Below, one piece after another: positions 39,510-48,668 of a stretch of 64,000 nt of DNA (position 1 is its first letter; every line of letters starts with the position of its first letter). Source of the DNA: Skermanella pratensis (GTDB lineage Bacteria; Pseudomonadota; Alphaproteobacteria; Azospirillales; Azospirillaceae); NCBI RefSeq assembly GCF_008843145.1, contig NZ_CP030265.1, positions 2,342,001-2,406,000 on the forward strand, written 5' to 3'. The notes below the pieces were generated by a model, which saw only the letters and a list, made by a program, of their open reading frames with translations, did not search any database and was not told the origin of the DNA. Made by a program: the position numbers and the translations under genes.

Positions 39510-42500
39510 TCAGCCGCTCAGCAGGTTCATCAACTCCTCGTCGCTGAGCTTGGCGCTGGCCTCGCTGCCGTCCAGCAGTTCGGCGGCCATCTCGCGTTTG
39601 TCCTGGTGCAGCCCCAGGATACCCTGCTCGATCGTCCCGGCGACCGCGAGGCGATAGACCGTGACGGGGCGCTGCTGGCCGATGCGGTGGGCGCGGCCGG
39701 AAGCTTGGTCCTCGACGGCTGGGTTCCACCAGGGATCGAGGTGGATGACGTAGTCGGCGGCGGTCAGGTTCAGCCCCGTGCCGCCGGCCTTGAGACTGAT
39801 CAGGAACAGGTCGCCGTCGCCGGCCTGGAAGGCGTTGACCCGCTTCTCGCGCTCGCGCTGGGGCGTCTGGCCGTCCAGGTACTGGTAGGCGATCCCGCGC
39901 TCCTCCAGCGCCTTCCGGACGATTTCCAGGAAGCCGACATACTGGCTGAACACAAGCGCCTTGTGCCGGTTGCGCAGAAGCTCGTCGGCCAGTTCCAGGA
40001 ACAGCGACAGCTTGGCGCCGTCCATCCCGGTGGCATCGGGAGCCGCCAGGGACGGGTGGCAGCACGCGCGCCGCAGCCGGGTGATCTCGGCGAGGATGTG
40101 GATCTTGCGCTGGCCGGATGCGTCGTCGGGCAGGTTCTCGATCCGCTCTATGGCACGGCGCCGCAATGCCTCGTACATGGCTCGCTCGTCGTCGTCGAGA
40201 TCGACCAGGATCGTCTGTTCGGTGCGCGGCGGCAGTTCGGTCAGCACCGCCGATTTGGTTCGGCGCAGGATGAAAGGGTTGACCAGGGTCTTCAGGGCCT
40301 GCCTGGCCGCCCGATCGCCGCGCTCGATCGGCAGGGCGAAGCGCTTGCGGAAGCTCTCCAGAGAGCCGAGCAGGCCCGGATTTACGAAGTGGAACAAGCT
40401 CCAAAGCTCTTCCAGGTAGTTCTCCACCGGCGTTCCGGTCAATGCCAGCCGGAAATCCGCCTGGAGCATCATGCTGGCCTGGGCGCGCTTGGTCGCGGCG
40501 TTCTTGATCGCCTGCGCCTCGTCCAGGATGGCGATCCGCCAGGGGTTCCCCGACAGGAGTGCTGCTTCCTGGTGAAGCAGGCCGTAGCTGGTGACCAGCA
40601 CGTCCATGGGTCCCAGCGACTTCACCAGGGCGGTGCGGTCGTCGGCATGGGCGAACTGGTGGACGGAGAGGGAAGGCGCGAAGCGTTCGATCTCGGCCGC
40701 CCAGTTGTGGCAGACCGAGGTCGGTGCGACCACCAGGGTGGGGCCGTGGGGGGCATGCTCCAGCATCACGGCGATAGCCTGGACGGTCTTGCCCAGGCCC
40801 ATGTCGTCGGCCAGGCAGGCTCCGGCACCCCAATGGGCCAGCCGCGACAGCCAGCGGAAACCTTCGGCCTGATAGTCGCGCAGGTCGGCCTGAAGCGTCG
40901 AAGGAACCTTGGGGTCGTGCCGGCCTGCCGCCCGGATGCGTTCGAGTTGGTCACGCCACTGCTTGTCGGCTTCCAGCTTCCCGGTATCCTCCAGCGCCTC
41001 CGCGACGGCGAAGGCGGCCATCCGGTGCACCTTGCGGCCCCGCCCGTCGCCCTCCGACAGCGCCCCCAAACGATCGAGGCGGCGGCGCAGTTCCTCCGTC
41101 AGAGCCAGGAAACGGCCGTCGTCGAGCTGGATGAAGCGTCCCTGTATTCGGGCGGTCCGGTCCAGCAGCTCCCGCAGGTCCATCACCAGGTTCTCGTCGA
41201 TGCGAAGTTCGCCGCTGACCTGGAACCAGTCGCGCGATGCCCGCACCTTGACCGACATGCCTGCGCTGGCCGCGGCGGCGGTGACCTGGAGCCGGCCGCC
41301 CTCAGGCCACTCCAGCGAGACCGTTCCGGGGTATGCCTGAACCTGGGACAGGAATTCGAGGCTGCCGTAGAGGTCCGGCAGCTCCCATTCCATCTCGCCG
41401 ACTGCATGCTCATCGAGGCTGGGACAGGCGGTCAGCAAGGCCGTGAGTTCCGCCGTTTCGCGCTCCAGGTCGCGGTTGGCGCGCTGGGTCTTGCCATCGA
41501 CCAGCGAGAGCACCGACTTGCCGGCGCGCCCCGGCAGGTAGTGCGGCCCGGCATCCCCGAACGGCCGTACGAAGGCGGACACGCGCAGGCCGCGGTCCAC
41601 CGGAACCAGGCGGAGGGCGGGCGTCGAGTCGCCCTCCATGGCAGGGACTTCCACGGCGTCGATCTCCGACCGGATCGGCAGGGCCCCGCCGATGGACCGC
41701 CTGACCAGGTTTACGACGCGGTCTCGTCCGTCCCGGGGGACGACCAGGCCCTCCGGTCCGAGAAGCGACCCGACTTTCACCACGTCGGCCGAGACGTCGA
41801 TCACGCGATAGCGGTCCGGGGTCTCCTGTTCCAGAAAGGCCGTGGGCTGTTCGGAGAAGTAGGACAGCGCGATCCGATAGCCGCCCCGTACTTCGGAGAC
41901 GACCAGTTCGACCGGGTAGCGGACGAGGTCGAGCTGGCGGCTCCTGTCGGCCGCGTGGAACACCCGGGGGTGCCCGACCAGGGCGAGGAGCGTCTTGTAG
42001 GGATCCGGGCCGTAGCTTTCCGTTGCGGTGTAATGGTAAAGGCTCCGCTCGTAGCCATGGCGCAGCGTGGCGACCACCCGCCGGTCGTGGTCGTCCATCT
42101 CGAGCGGCGGCTCGTTCTTGCCGACGCGGCGGAACGAAAGCGTGCGTCCGGCATTCCAGCCCTCCCTGACTTTCGCGGTCTGCTCGACCACCTCGATCGT
42201 GCCGATATCGGGTTCCAGAAGCCAGACAAGGCGCTTCGACCGCTTCCTCGTGGTCTCCGCGACGGGATTGGCTGACGGCGCCAGCAGCGTCTCGAGATGG
42301 TCGAGCGCGCGCTCCCAAGGGTCGTTCACCTTGATCAGATCGACCAGGCGGATGATCGGCTGGCGGTCGGGCCGCTCCAGGTACTCCCTGTAGGGTTCGG
42401 GATCGCCCGCCAGCTTTTCCAGGAGCGAAGCGTAGACCTCCGCCACCAGCGGCAAGGTGTCCCGGTAATCTTCGAACAGCGACTTCAGCTCGGCCATCCG

Positions 42501-43721
42501 AGCCCTGAGCGGCACCGGGTCGAGCAGGAACTGGGCAAGCGGCTCGAGGGCGCGGGCCAGCGGAGCATTGTACCTGGCCGCCGTGTTCTTAAGGACATTT
42601 CCAGCCACATCGTCCTTCCCCTGCGCGATCAGGGCCATTGCCCAGGCCGCGTCGACGCCGCCCTGGTTCGGGCCGGGCCAGCTTTCGCGCCTGGTATCCT
42701 CCACCCAGCCCTGCAACTCCGGGATCAGTGCGGGATCTCCTTCCCGCAGGATGCACAGCATGGCCAGCAGGCCCTCGATGTCGGGCAGGAAGATCTTTCG
42801 TTTGCGAGTGGACTTGCGGTACAGCTTCAGTCCTTCGCGGAATCTCGCCAGCGCCTCCGTGTTGTGTCCGCAAGTGAAATCGGCCATCGCCGCGATCAGG
42901 TGGCGGTAGGCGGCCACCATCACGGCATGGTCGCTCGCCTTCTCCCCTCCGATCTCCTGCATCCTGGGGCGCAGTTCCTCCCCGATCCGCGCCGCTCCGG
43001 CGGGATCGCCGCTCAGGATCGCGAACCTAGCCAGGGCGATGCGGGCGCCGGGGTCCTCGCTGGTCGCGGCGAGCTGTCGCAAATGCGCCCGGAGATCCTC
43101 GAAATCCGGGGGGCGATGTCCACCGCGGAGAAACGTATTGAGCCTTGCCGCCAGCACGGCTTCCCGGATGACGGGTGCCCGGCTGGACAGCCAGTCCGGG
43201 CGAAGGGTGATGTCGCTGAAAAGACCCGCCAGGAAGGCCAGGGTGCCGGGCGTATCCTCCGCCAGCCTTTCGGACACGGCTTCGGCATAGTTCCCGTAAA
43301 CCGCTAAACGCAGCTCCCTGATCCGATACGCCTGGTAATGGACATATCCGGTGGGGCGGCTGATCCGTTCCACCGCTTCGACATAAAGGGCGAATAGCGG
43401 GTCCGCGAACGCGGCGATGTTCATGTCGTGGCAGAACTGGTTGTTCTGCTGGTTCAATCCCAGCCACAGGCCGCTGCCCTTCACCTGTGTCACGATCTCC
43501 TCGACGAGACGCACCCCGAGCGTCTTTCCGTCCGGCAGCGGAATTCTGACAGCCGAGGCCGCCTTGTACAGCGTGTTGTTGCCGGCTTCGCTGCCAGCGA
43601 CGATCTTCAGGTGAACCACGACCTTGGCGGCAGGCGACAACTCGCCATAAAGACGATACAGTTCCTCGGGCGGCGGAGCTTCCGGGGTTTCGGACTGGGG
43701 CTTGAAGGGATTGTGCTGCAT
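39510..43721 (-). CDS. SNF2-family DEAD/DEAH-box helicase, 1403 residues
   Basis: The C-terminal 480 residues form a complete SNF2 ATPase: LRDYQAEGFRWLSRLAHWGA, Walker A ADDMGLGKTVQAIAVML with Lys978, DEAQAIKN, LTGTPVENYLEELWSLFHFV, FSQYVGFLEIVRKAL, and motif VI HRIGQQRPVTVYRL. The first 900 residues are unlike other known domains to my reading: helical, TPR-like stretches around 230-400, then beta-rich sequence. Bacterial SNF2 proteins remodel protein-nucleic acid complexes such as stalled RNA polymerase; the target is unknown. The gene interrupts the glycogen cluster and precedes the Rpn-like nuclease in the same direction. Confidence 0.92.
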   Translation of the reverse strand: MQHNPFKPQSETPEAPPPEELYRLYGELSPAAKVVVHLKIVAGSEAGNNTLYKAASAVRIPLPDGKTLGVRLVEEIVTQVKGSGLWLGLNQQNNQFCHDMNIAAFADPLFALYVEAVERISRPTGYVHYQAYRIRELRLAVYGNYAEAVSERLAEDTPGTLAFLAGLFSDITLRPDWLSSRAPVIREAVLAARLNTFLRGGHRPPDFEDLRAHLRQLAATSEDPGARIALARFAILSGDPAGAARIGEELRPRMQEIGGEKASDHAVMVAAYRHLIAAMADFTCGHNTEALARFREGLKLYRKSTRKRKIFLPDIEGLLAMLCILREGDPALIPELQGWVEDTRRESWPGPNQGGVDAAWAMALIAQGKDDVAGNVLKNTAARYNAPLARALEPLAQFLLDPVPLRARMAELKSLFEDYRDTLPLVAEVYASLLEKLAGDPEPYREYLERPDRQPIIRLVDLIKVNDPWERALDHLETLLAPSANPVAETTRKRSKRLVWLLEPDIGTIEVVEQTAKVREGWNAGRTLSFRRVGKNEPPLEMDDHDRRVVATLRHGYERSLYHYTATESYGPDPYKTLLALVGHPRVFHAADRSRQLDLVRYPVELVVSEVRGGYRIALSYFSEQPTAFLEQETPDRYRVIDVSADVVKVGSLLGPEGLVVPRDGRDRVVNLVRRSIGGALPIRSEIDAVEVPAMEGDSTPALRLVPVDRGLRVSAFVRPFGDAGPHYLPGRAGKSVLSLVDGKTQRANRDLERETAELTALLTACPSLDEHAVGEMEWELPDLYGSLEFLSQVQAYPGTVSLEWPEGGRLQVTAAAASAGMSVKVRASRDWFQVSGELRIDENLVMDLRELLDRTARIQGRFIQLDDGRFLALTEELRRRLDRLGALSEGDGRGRKVHRMAAFAVAEALEDTGKLEADKQWRDQLERIRAAGRHDPKVPSTLQADLRDYQAEGFRWLSRLAHWGAGACLADDMGLGKTVQAIAVMLEHAPHGPTLVVAPTSVCHNWAAEIERFAPSLSVHQFAHADDRTALVKSLGPMDVLVTSYGLLHQEAALLSGNPWRIAILDEAQAIKNAATKRAQASMMLQADFRLALTGTPVENYLEELWSLFHFVNPGLLGSLESFRKRFALPIERGDRAARQALKTLVNPFILRRTKSAVLTELPPRTEQTILVDLDDDERAMYEALRRRAIERIENLPDDASGQRKIHILAEITRLRRACCHPSLAAPDATGMDGAKLSLFLELADELLRNRHKALVFSQYVGFLEIVRKALEERGIAYQYLDGQTPQREREKRVNAFQAGDGDLFLISLKAGGTGLNLTAADYVIHLDPWWNPAVEDQASGRAHRIGQQRPVTVYRLAVAGTIEQGILGLHQDKREMAAELLDGSEASAKLSDEELMNLLSG

Positions 43722-43782
43722 GGCAGGACGCTAGCGGTTACCGACCAGCGTATCAACAGGCACCGAAAGCGGGAAATTCAAA

Positions 43783-43808
43783 GCGGCGGCCCCGGATGGG
43801 GCCGCCGC
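43783..43808 (-). terminator. hairpin terminator downstream of bacterioferritin
   Basis: Perfect 11-bp arms GCGGCGGCCCC and GGGGCCGCCGC with a 4-base loop. On the minus strand it is followed by TTTGAATTT. It lies 34 bases beyond the bacterioferritin stop and would separate it from the SNF2 gene. Confidence 0.7.
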
Positions 43809-43841
43809 CGGACTTGCGGTGAAGAAGGTTGGAAGGAGCGT

Positions 43842-44318
43842 TCAGCTCGCTTCGAACATCTGCTCCTGCTGATAATTCTGGGCGCCGACGCGCTGGATCA
43901 GATCCAACTGGGTTTCCAGCCAGTCGATGTGTTCCTCGGTCTCATCAAGGATCTTGACGAAGATTTCGCGGGTCTGGAAGTCGCGGACCTCCTCGCAGTA
44001 GGCGATCGCCTCCTGGAGGCAAGTGCGGTTATGGCTCTCGACGCCGAGATCGCAGGTAAACATCTCCGGCACGTCTTCGCCGATCTTCAGCTTGTGGAGG
44101 TCCTGAAGATTCGGCAGACCTTCCAGGAACAGGATCCGTTCGATGATGTAGTCGGCGTGGTTCATCTCGCCAATGGATTCATCGTAAACATATTTGGCGA
44201 GCCGCAGAAGGCCCCAGTTTTTCAGCATGCGCGCGTGCAGAAAGTACTGGTTGATCGCCGTCAACTCGTTCGTCAAAATAGTATTCAGATGACGGATTAC
44301 TTTCGGATCGCCCTTCAT
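43842..44318 (-). CDS. bfr: bacterioferritin
   Basis: Iron-storage protein that forms a haem-containing 24-mer and oxidises Fe(II). The 158 residues include the haem ligand Met52 and the ferroxidase residues Glu18, Glu51 and His54 in [12 protein letters not shown] and [14 protein letters not shown], with the second half of the site in [11 protein letters not shown]. The N-terminal [12 protein letters not shown] is the standard family start. It lies downstream of malQ on the same strand, but a Fur-box-like site in the 170-base gap suggests its own iron-responsive promoter. Confidence 0.97.
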   Translation of the reverse strand: MKGDPKVIRHLNTILTNELTAINQYFLHARMLKNWGLLRLAKYVYDESIGEMNHADYIIERILFLEGLPNLQDLHKLKIGEDVPEMFTCDLGVESHNRTCLQEAIAYCEEVRDFQTREIFVKILDETEEHIDWLETQLDLIQRVGAQNYQQEQMFEAS

Positions 44319-44457
44319 TTTCTTCTCCGTGCAAGCGCTGGGTACCAGCCTCTAGATCGCACCCGGGTGGGATGCGTAAACCCCGTGTTCTGTTAAATAT
44401 ACGAACCGGCCCGAAATAAAACCTGAAAGTTATTCTCAAGGACCGTTTTCTTGTGCC

Positions 44458-44476
44458 GATAACCATTCTCATTATG
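44458..44476. promoter_or_regulatory. candidate Fur box upstream of bacterioferritin
   Basis: Read on the minus strand, CATAATGAGAATGGTTATC matches 15 of 19 bases of the classical Fur consensus (three GATAAT-type hexamers). It lies 139 bases upstream of the bfr ATG and 12 bases after the malQ stop. Confidence 0.5.
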
Positions 44477-44488
44477 ACAGTGCTTCGA

Positions 44489-46672
44489 TCAGCCGCGGCC
44501 GTGCTCGCGGTCGATGGCCTGGACGATAGCCTGGGCGAGCGGCGACCCGGGGACGCCGTCGATCTCGACCGGTAGCTTGCGCTGCCAGTTCGGGTGCTGG
44601 TGGACGGTGCCGGGCAGGTTGGGCTGGTCGATCTCGCCGACCATGTCCTCCACCTGGACCATCAGGATCCGGCCGGACGTGCGCGCCAGGTAGCCGTGGA
44701 TCGCTCCGGTCAGTTCGGCCGTCAGCGCCTCGGAACCGGTTTCCTTCGGAACCACGCCCACCCAACGCATCGAGGACAGCAGCCGCTCGCGGTCGGCCCT
44801 GCGCTCGGTCAGCTCGGAGTCGAGCGCGCCGGGCTCGGAGTATTGGCCCAACTCGGCCCGGACCCGGATGTCGTGGCCGTTCCACCAGCCTTTCAGGGTC
44901 GGCAGGTCGTGGGTGGTGACCGACACCAGGGAGTCGCGCGGATAGTGCTCCGGCGCGATGAAGCCCTTGTCGGGACCCCGTTCGAAATAGAGCACGCGGT
45001 ATGACAGGATGCCGGCCCGCTGCATGGCCGGGCGGAAGCCCTCGGGGACGGTCCCCAGATCCTCGCCGATGACCAGGCAGCGGTTCCGACGGGATTCCAG
45101 CGCGATGATGCGCACCAGGTCGCGCATCGGATAGGTCACGTAGGCGCCGCCCTCGTGGTCCGGGCGGGACGGGATCCAGAACAGGTGCTGGAGCGCCATC
45201 ACATGGTCGATCCGGATCGCGCCTGCGTGACGCATGTTGGCGCGAAGCGACTGGATGAAGGTCTCGTACGCGGACTCCGCCAGACCGAGCGGCGACAGGG
45301 GCGCCAGTCCCCAGTTCTGTCCGTCGGGGCTGAACATGTCGGGCGGCGAGCCGACATTGGCGCCCTGCACGATGACGTCCTGCGCCGACCATGCCGCAGC
45401 GCCTCCCGGATGGTTGGCGACGGCCAGATCGCGGTAGAAGCCGATCGGCATGCCGGCGCGGTGGGCCCGATGGGCCGCGGCGGCGAGCTGGTCGTCGGCG
45501 ACGAACTGCAGCCACTGGAAGAACTCGACCCGGTCGGCGTGCTCCTCGGCGAATCGGGCGACCGCCCTGCTCCGGGGATCGCGATAGGCTTCGGGCCAGT
45601 TCTGCCAAGCCCACTTGCCCTCACCCTTGAAGAAATGCTCGTGCAGCGCGTCGAAGACGGATTGGCGGACCAGAGGCTCGTCCATCTCCCGCTGGAACAG
45701 CAGAAAGGCATCTCGGCGCGGGCCGGCGGCTTCCCGGGCGCTTTTGAAGATCAGCTCGAGAACCGGCATCTTGAGGTCGGCGACCGCCCCGTAATTGACC
45801 AGCGGCGCTTCGCGGACGGCCCGGAGCCGCTCCTGGAAGTCGGCGCTCTCGATCAGGAAGCGGGCCTCGGGACTCCCCGCCAGCTCGGGCAGGCCGGCGA
45901 CGTCGATGAACAGGGTGTTGAGGAACCCCCGGTTGCTCGGCGAGTAGGGACTGTTGTGGTTGGGATCGGAGGGGAACAGGGCGTGCAGGGGGTTCAGGCC
46001 GAGCACGCCCGCGCCCATGCCGGCAGCCTGCTCCGCGGCGGCTCCGGCATCGCCGTAGTCGCCGATGCCCCAGTTCGTCCCGGAGCGCAGGGAATAGAGC
46101 TGGACTCCCACGCCCCAGGACCAGCCGTCTCCGCCCGCCAGCTCGTCGGGAGACAGGCAATTCTCAGGCGCCACGATAACATAGGCGGACCCTTCGTGGA
46201 CGACGCTGTCGGCGACGTTCAACTGGATCGCCAGCCGGTGATAGCCGTGGGGCAGGGCTTCCGGCAGGGTCAGGCGGTGCCGAGTGTAGCGGACGTCGTC
46301 GAACGTCTCCTCCCCGACCGCAGGCAGGTCGGAGAGGGGCTGCTCGCCCCAGTGCACGTCGCCGAACTCCTCCGACAGGGTCCAGGTGATCCCGGCGTGG
46401 TCGGTCCGGTCGGGCACGGTGAAGTCGACCTCGACGGCGTCGGATTCGCCAAGCACGAAGACCGGTTTCAGCATTCGCCGCCAGTCCCGCTCCCTCAGCC
46501 GGTAGAGGCTGTCGGCCGCCTCCTCCGGAGTGCCGGCCGGGAAGCCCATCGCCTGAACCAGATCCCGCTTGGTGGCGGGGCCGATCTCGCGCCGGTTTCC
46601 CCAGATGTCGTGATAAAACGGCTCGACACCCAACATCTCGGCCAGCCGGTCCAGATCGGCTCCATCCTTCAT
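44489..46672 (-). CDS. malQ: 4-alpha-glucanotransferase (amylomaltase)
   Basis: GH77 enzyme that transfers maltooligosyl units between glucans, releasing glucose. The 727-residue protein has the MalQ N-terminal region (EPFYHDIWGNRREIGPATKR) and the catalytic barrel: VGVQLYSLRSGTNWGIGDYG, SPYSPSNRGFLNTLFIDV, AIRIDHVMALQHLFWIP with the nucleophile region, VIGEDLGTVPEGF with the acid/base Glu, and VTTHDLPTLKGWWNG. It follows treZ by 37 bases on the same strand and so probably shares its transcript. It would recycle maltooligosaccharides released by glgX. Confidence 0.96.
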   Translation of the reverse strand: MKDGADLDRLAEMLGVEPFYHDIWGNRREIGPATKRDLVQAMGFPAGTPEEAADSLYRLRERDWRRMLKPVFVLGESDAVEVDFTVPDRTDHAGITWTLSEEFGDVHWGEQPLSDLPAVGEETFDDVRYTRHRLTLPEALPHGYHRLAIQLNVADSVVHEGSAYVIVAPENCLSPDELAGGDGWSWGVGVQLYSLRSGTNWGIGDYGDAGAAAEQAAGMGAGVLGLNPLHALFPSDPNHNSPYSPSNRGFLNTLFIDVAGLPELAGSPEARFLIESADFQERLRAVREAPLVNYGAVADLKMPVLELIFKSAREAAGPRRDAFLLFQREMDEPLVRQSVFDALHEHFFKGEGKWAWQNWPEAYRDPRSRAVARFAEEHADRVEFFQWLQFVADDQLAAAAHRAHRAGMPIGFYRDLAVANHPGGAAAWSAQDVIVQGANVGSPPDMFSPDGQNWGLAPLSPLGLAESAYETFIQSLRANMRHAGAIRIDHVMALQHLFWIPSRPDHEGGAYVTYPMRDLVRIIALESRRNRCLVIGEDLGTVPEGFRPAMQRAGILSYRVLYFERGPDKGFIAPEHYPRDSLVSVTTHDLPTLKGWWNGHDIRVRAELGQYSEPGALDSELTERRADRERLLSSMRWVGVVPKETGSEALTAELTGAIHGYLARTSGRILMVQVEDMVGEIDQPNLPGTVHQHPNWQRKLPVEIDGVPGSPLAQAIVQAIDREHGRG

Positions 46673-46709
46673 GCTCTGCTTTCCCCTCTAATTCCCACCG
46701 GTTGCCGTC

Positions 46710-48584
46710 TCAGACCGTCCCGGACGGTTCGGTGATGTACCAGGCGACGGTCCAGGGACCCATGCGCCCGGACTCCAGGTCGCTGCTCACCGACCGGGCG
46801 TCCTGGGATCGGCCGGTCTCGAACAGCAGGTCGCCCGCGACCGCTTCGAGTCCCTCTACGGGTTCGTCGCCCAGGTTAGCAACTAAGGTCAGCCGTCCGC
46901 CATCCTTGAAAGGCCAATGGGCCTCGATGACGGTCTTGCTCCGGACCTTCGAGACGCTGTCGACGCCGATGCCGGCGAGCCGCGGGACCAGCTTGCGCGA
47001 CCTGATGTCGATCAGCGTCCGGTACCAGTCGAGCCATTCGGCATGGCCCGCTGCCGAGGCCGCGTCCCAGTCGAGCTTCGATCCCTTGAAGGTGCTTTCG
47101 TCGTTCGGATCGGGGATTCTCTTGCGCGCTTCCGGGTCGGAAAACTCGGCGAAGCCGGCGAATTCCTTGCGGCGCCCCTCGCGCACGGCGTCGGCCAGTT
47201 CGCCGTGGAAGTCGGTGAAGAAGTTGAACGGCCGGTCGCTCGCCCATTCCTCGCCCATGAACAGCATGGGCGCCTGGGGCGTCAGCAGGAACACCGCGGT
47301 GATGGCCTTCAGCCGTTCGGGTGAAATCAGGGCCGACAGCCGCTCCCCCATGGCCCGGTTGCCGACCTGGTCATGGTTCTGGAGGAAGCTGACAAAGGCC
47401 TGCGGCGGCAGGTGTCCGCTGGACTCGCCGCGGATCCTGCCGTCCTGGTGAGGGGAGGGGTCGCCCTGATAGACGAACCCGTCCGCCAGGGAGCGGGCCA
47501 GTTTCCCATGCGAGTCGTCTGCGAAATCCACATAGTAGCCGGCGCGCTCGCCGGTCACCAGCGCGTGGGCGGTGTTGTGGAAATCGTCGTTCCACTGGGC
47601 GGTGAAGTGGGGCGGCAGGCCGGCATCGTCGCGGCCTAGCCGGTGCGCCTGGTTCGCCTCGTTCTCGAGTACCAGGTGGACGTGGCGGCCGGGCGTGCCG
47701 GACCCGATCCGCCCGCGGACGGTCTCGGCCAGTTCCGTCAGGATATGCGGCTTGCTGTCGTCGATGATCGCATGGACGGCGTCGAAGCGGAGTCCGTCGA
47801 AACGGTACTCCTCGAGCCAATAGAGCGCATTGTTGATGAAGTAGTCGCGCACTGGACGCGCGTCCTTGCCGTCGAAATTGATCGCGGCGCCCCAGGGCGT
47901 GTGATGGCGCTCGGTGAAGAACGACTTGGCGTAGGTGCTGAGATAGTTTCCCTCCGGCCCGAAGTGGTTGTAGACCACGTCCAGGAAGACCATCAGCTCA
48001 CGCTCGTGCGCCTCGTCGATCAGGCGCTTCAGGGCGTCGGGCGCGCCGTAGGCATCGTCGGGCGCGTAGGGCAGCACGCCGTCGTAGCCCCAGCCGCGCC
48101 GGCCGGCGAAGTCGGCCAGCGGCAGGAACTCGATCGCCGTGACCCCCAGCCTCGCCAGATGATCGAGCTTGCGGCGCACGCCGTCGTAGGTGCCTTCGTC
48201 GGTGAAGCAGCCGATGTGAAGCTCGTAGAGGATCGTCTCCTCCCATGGGCGTCCCCGCCATGCGGTGTTGCGCCACTCATAGGCGGTGGGATCGACCACT
48301 TGGCTCGGGCCGTTGACATCCTTGGGCTGGAAACGCGAGGCGGGGTCGGGAACGCACAGCCCGTCGGGCAGCCGGTACTGGTACCGGGTTCCGGCCGGGG
48401 CGCGGTCGGTGACGGTTTCGAACCAGCCATCCTCCCGCGCCGTCATCGGCAGGGGGGCGTCCGTCCGGCCGTCGAGGACAAGGCCTATCTCGGCATGTGA
48501 GGGCGCCCAGAGGCGAAAGCGGGTCGTTCCGTCCTGGCGAAGTTCGGCGCCGAAAGGCATGGAGTGGGCAAAGCGGGCGGACAT
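46710..48584 (-). CDS. treZ: malto-oligosyltrehalose trehalohydrolase
   Basis: Releases trehalose from the reducing end of maltooligosyl trehalose. The 624 residues show an N-terminal E-set domain (FGAELRQDGTTRFRLWAPSH), the GH13 barrel with LYELHIGCFTDEGTYDGVRR, DVVYNHFGPEGNYL, nucleophile region FDGLRFDAVHAI, LENEANQAHRL and FLQNHDQVGNRA, and the TreZ-specific WNDDFHNTAHALVTGE. Its usual partner TreY (maltooligosyl trehalose synthase) is not in the window. It lies between a receiver-domain gene and malQ on the same strand. Confidence 0.96.
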   Translation of the reverse strand: MSARFAHSMPFGAELRQDGTTRFRLWAPSHAEIGLVLDGRTDAPLPMTAREDGWFETVTDRAPAGTRYQYRLPDGLCVPDPASRFQPKDVNGPSQVVDPTAYEWRNTAWRGRPWEETILYELHIGCFTDEGTYDGVRRKLDHLARLGVTAIEFLPLADFAGRRGWGYDGVLPYAPDDAYGAPDALKRLIDEAHERELMVFLDVVYNHFGPEGNYLSTYAKSFFTERHHTPWGAAINFDGKDARPVRDYFINNALYWLEEYRFDGLRFDAVHAIIDDSKPHILTELAETVRGRIGSGTPGRHVHLVLENEANQAHRLGRDDAGLPPHFTAQWNDDFHNTAHALVTGERAGYYVDFADDSHGKLARSLADGFVYQGDPSPHQDGRIRGESSGHLPPQAFVSFLQNHDQVGNRAMGERLSALISPERLKAITAVFLLTPQAPMLFMGEEWASDRPFNFFTDFHGELADAVREGRRKEFAGFAEFSDPEARKRIPDPNDESTFKGSKLDWDAASAAGHAEWLDWYRTLIDIRSRKLVPRLAGIGVDSVSKVRSKTVIEAHWPFKDGGRLTLVANLGDEPVEGLEAVAGDLLFETGRSQDARSVSSDLESGRMGPWTVAWYITEPSGTV

Positions 48585-48668
48585 CGGGGAGCCATCCTGG
48601 GATTGGACTGTGAGACACCGCTTAGAACATCCTCACATGGCGGATGATCCCGTCCTTTCCCGGAAAGG

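Noticed and set aside
39498-42275. 925-codon plus-strand open frame opposite the SNF2 helicase
   Set aside because: Antisense shadow; the SNF2 motifs fix the minus-strand reading.
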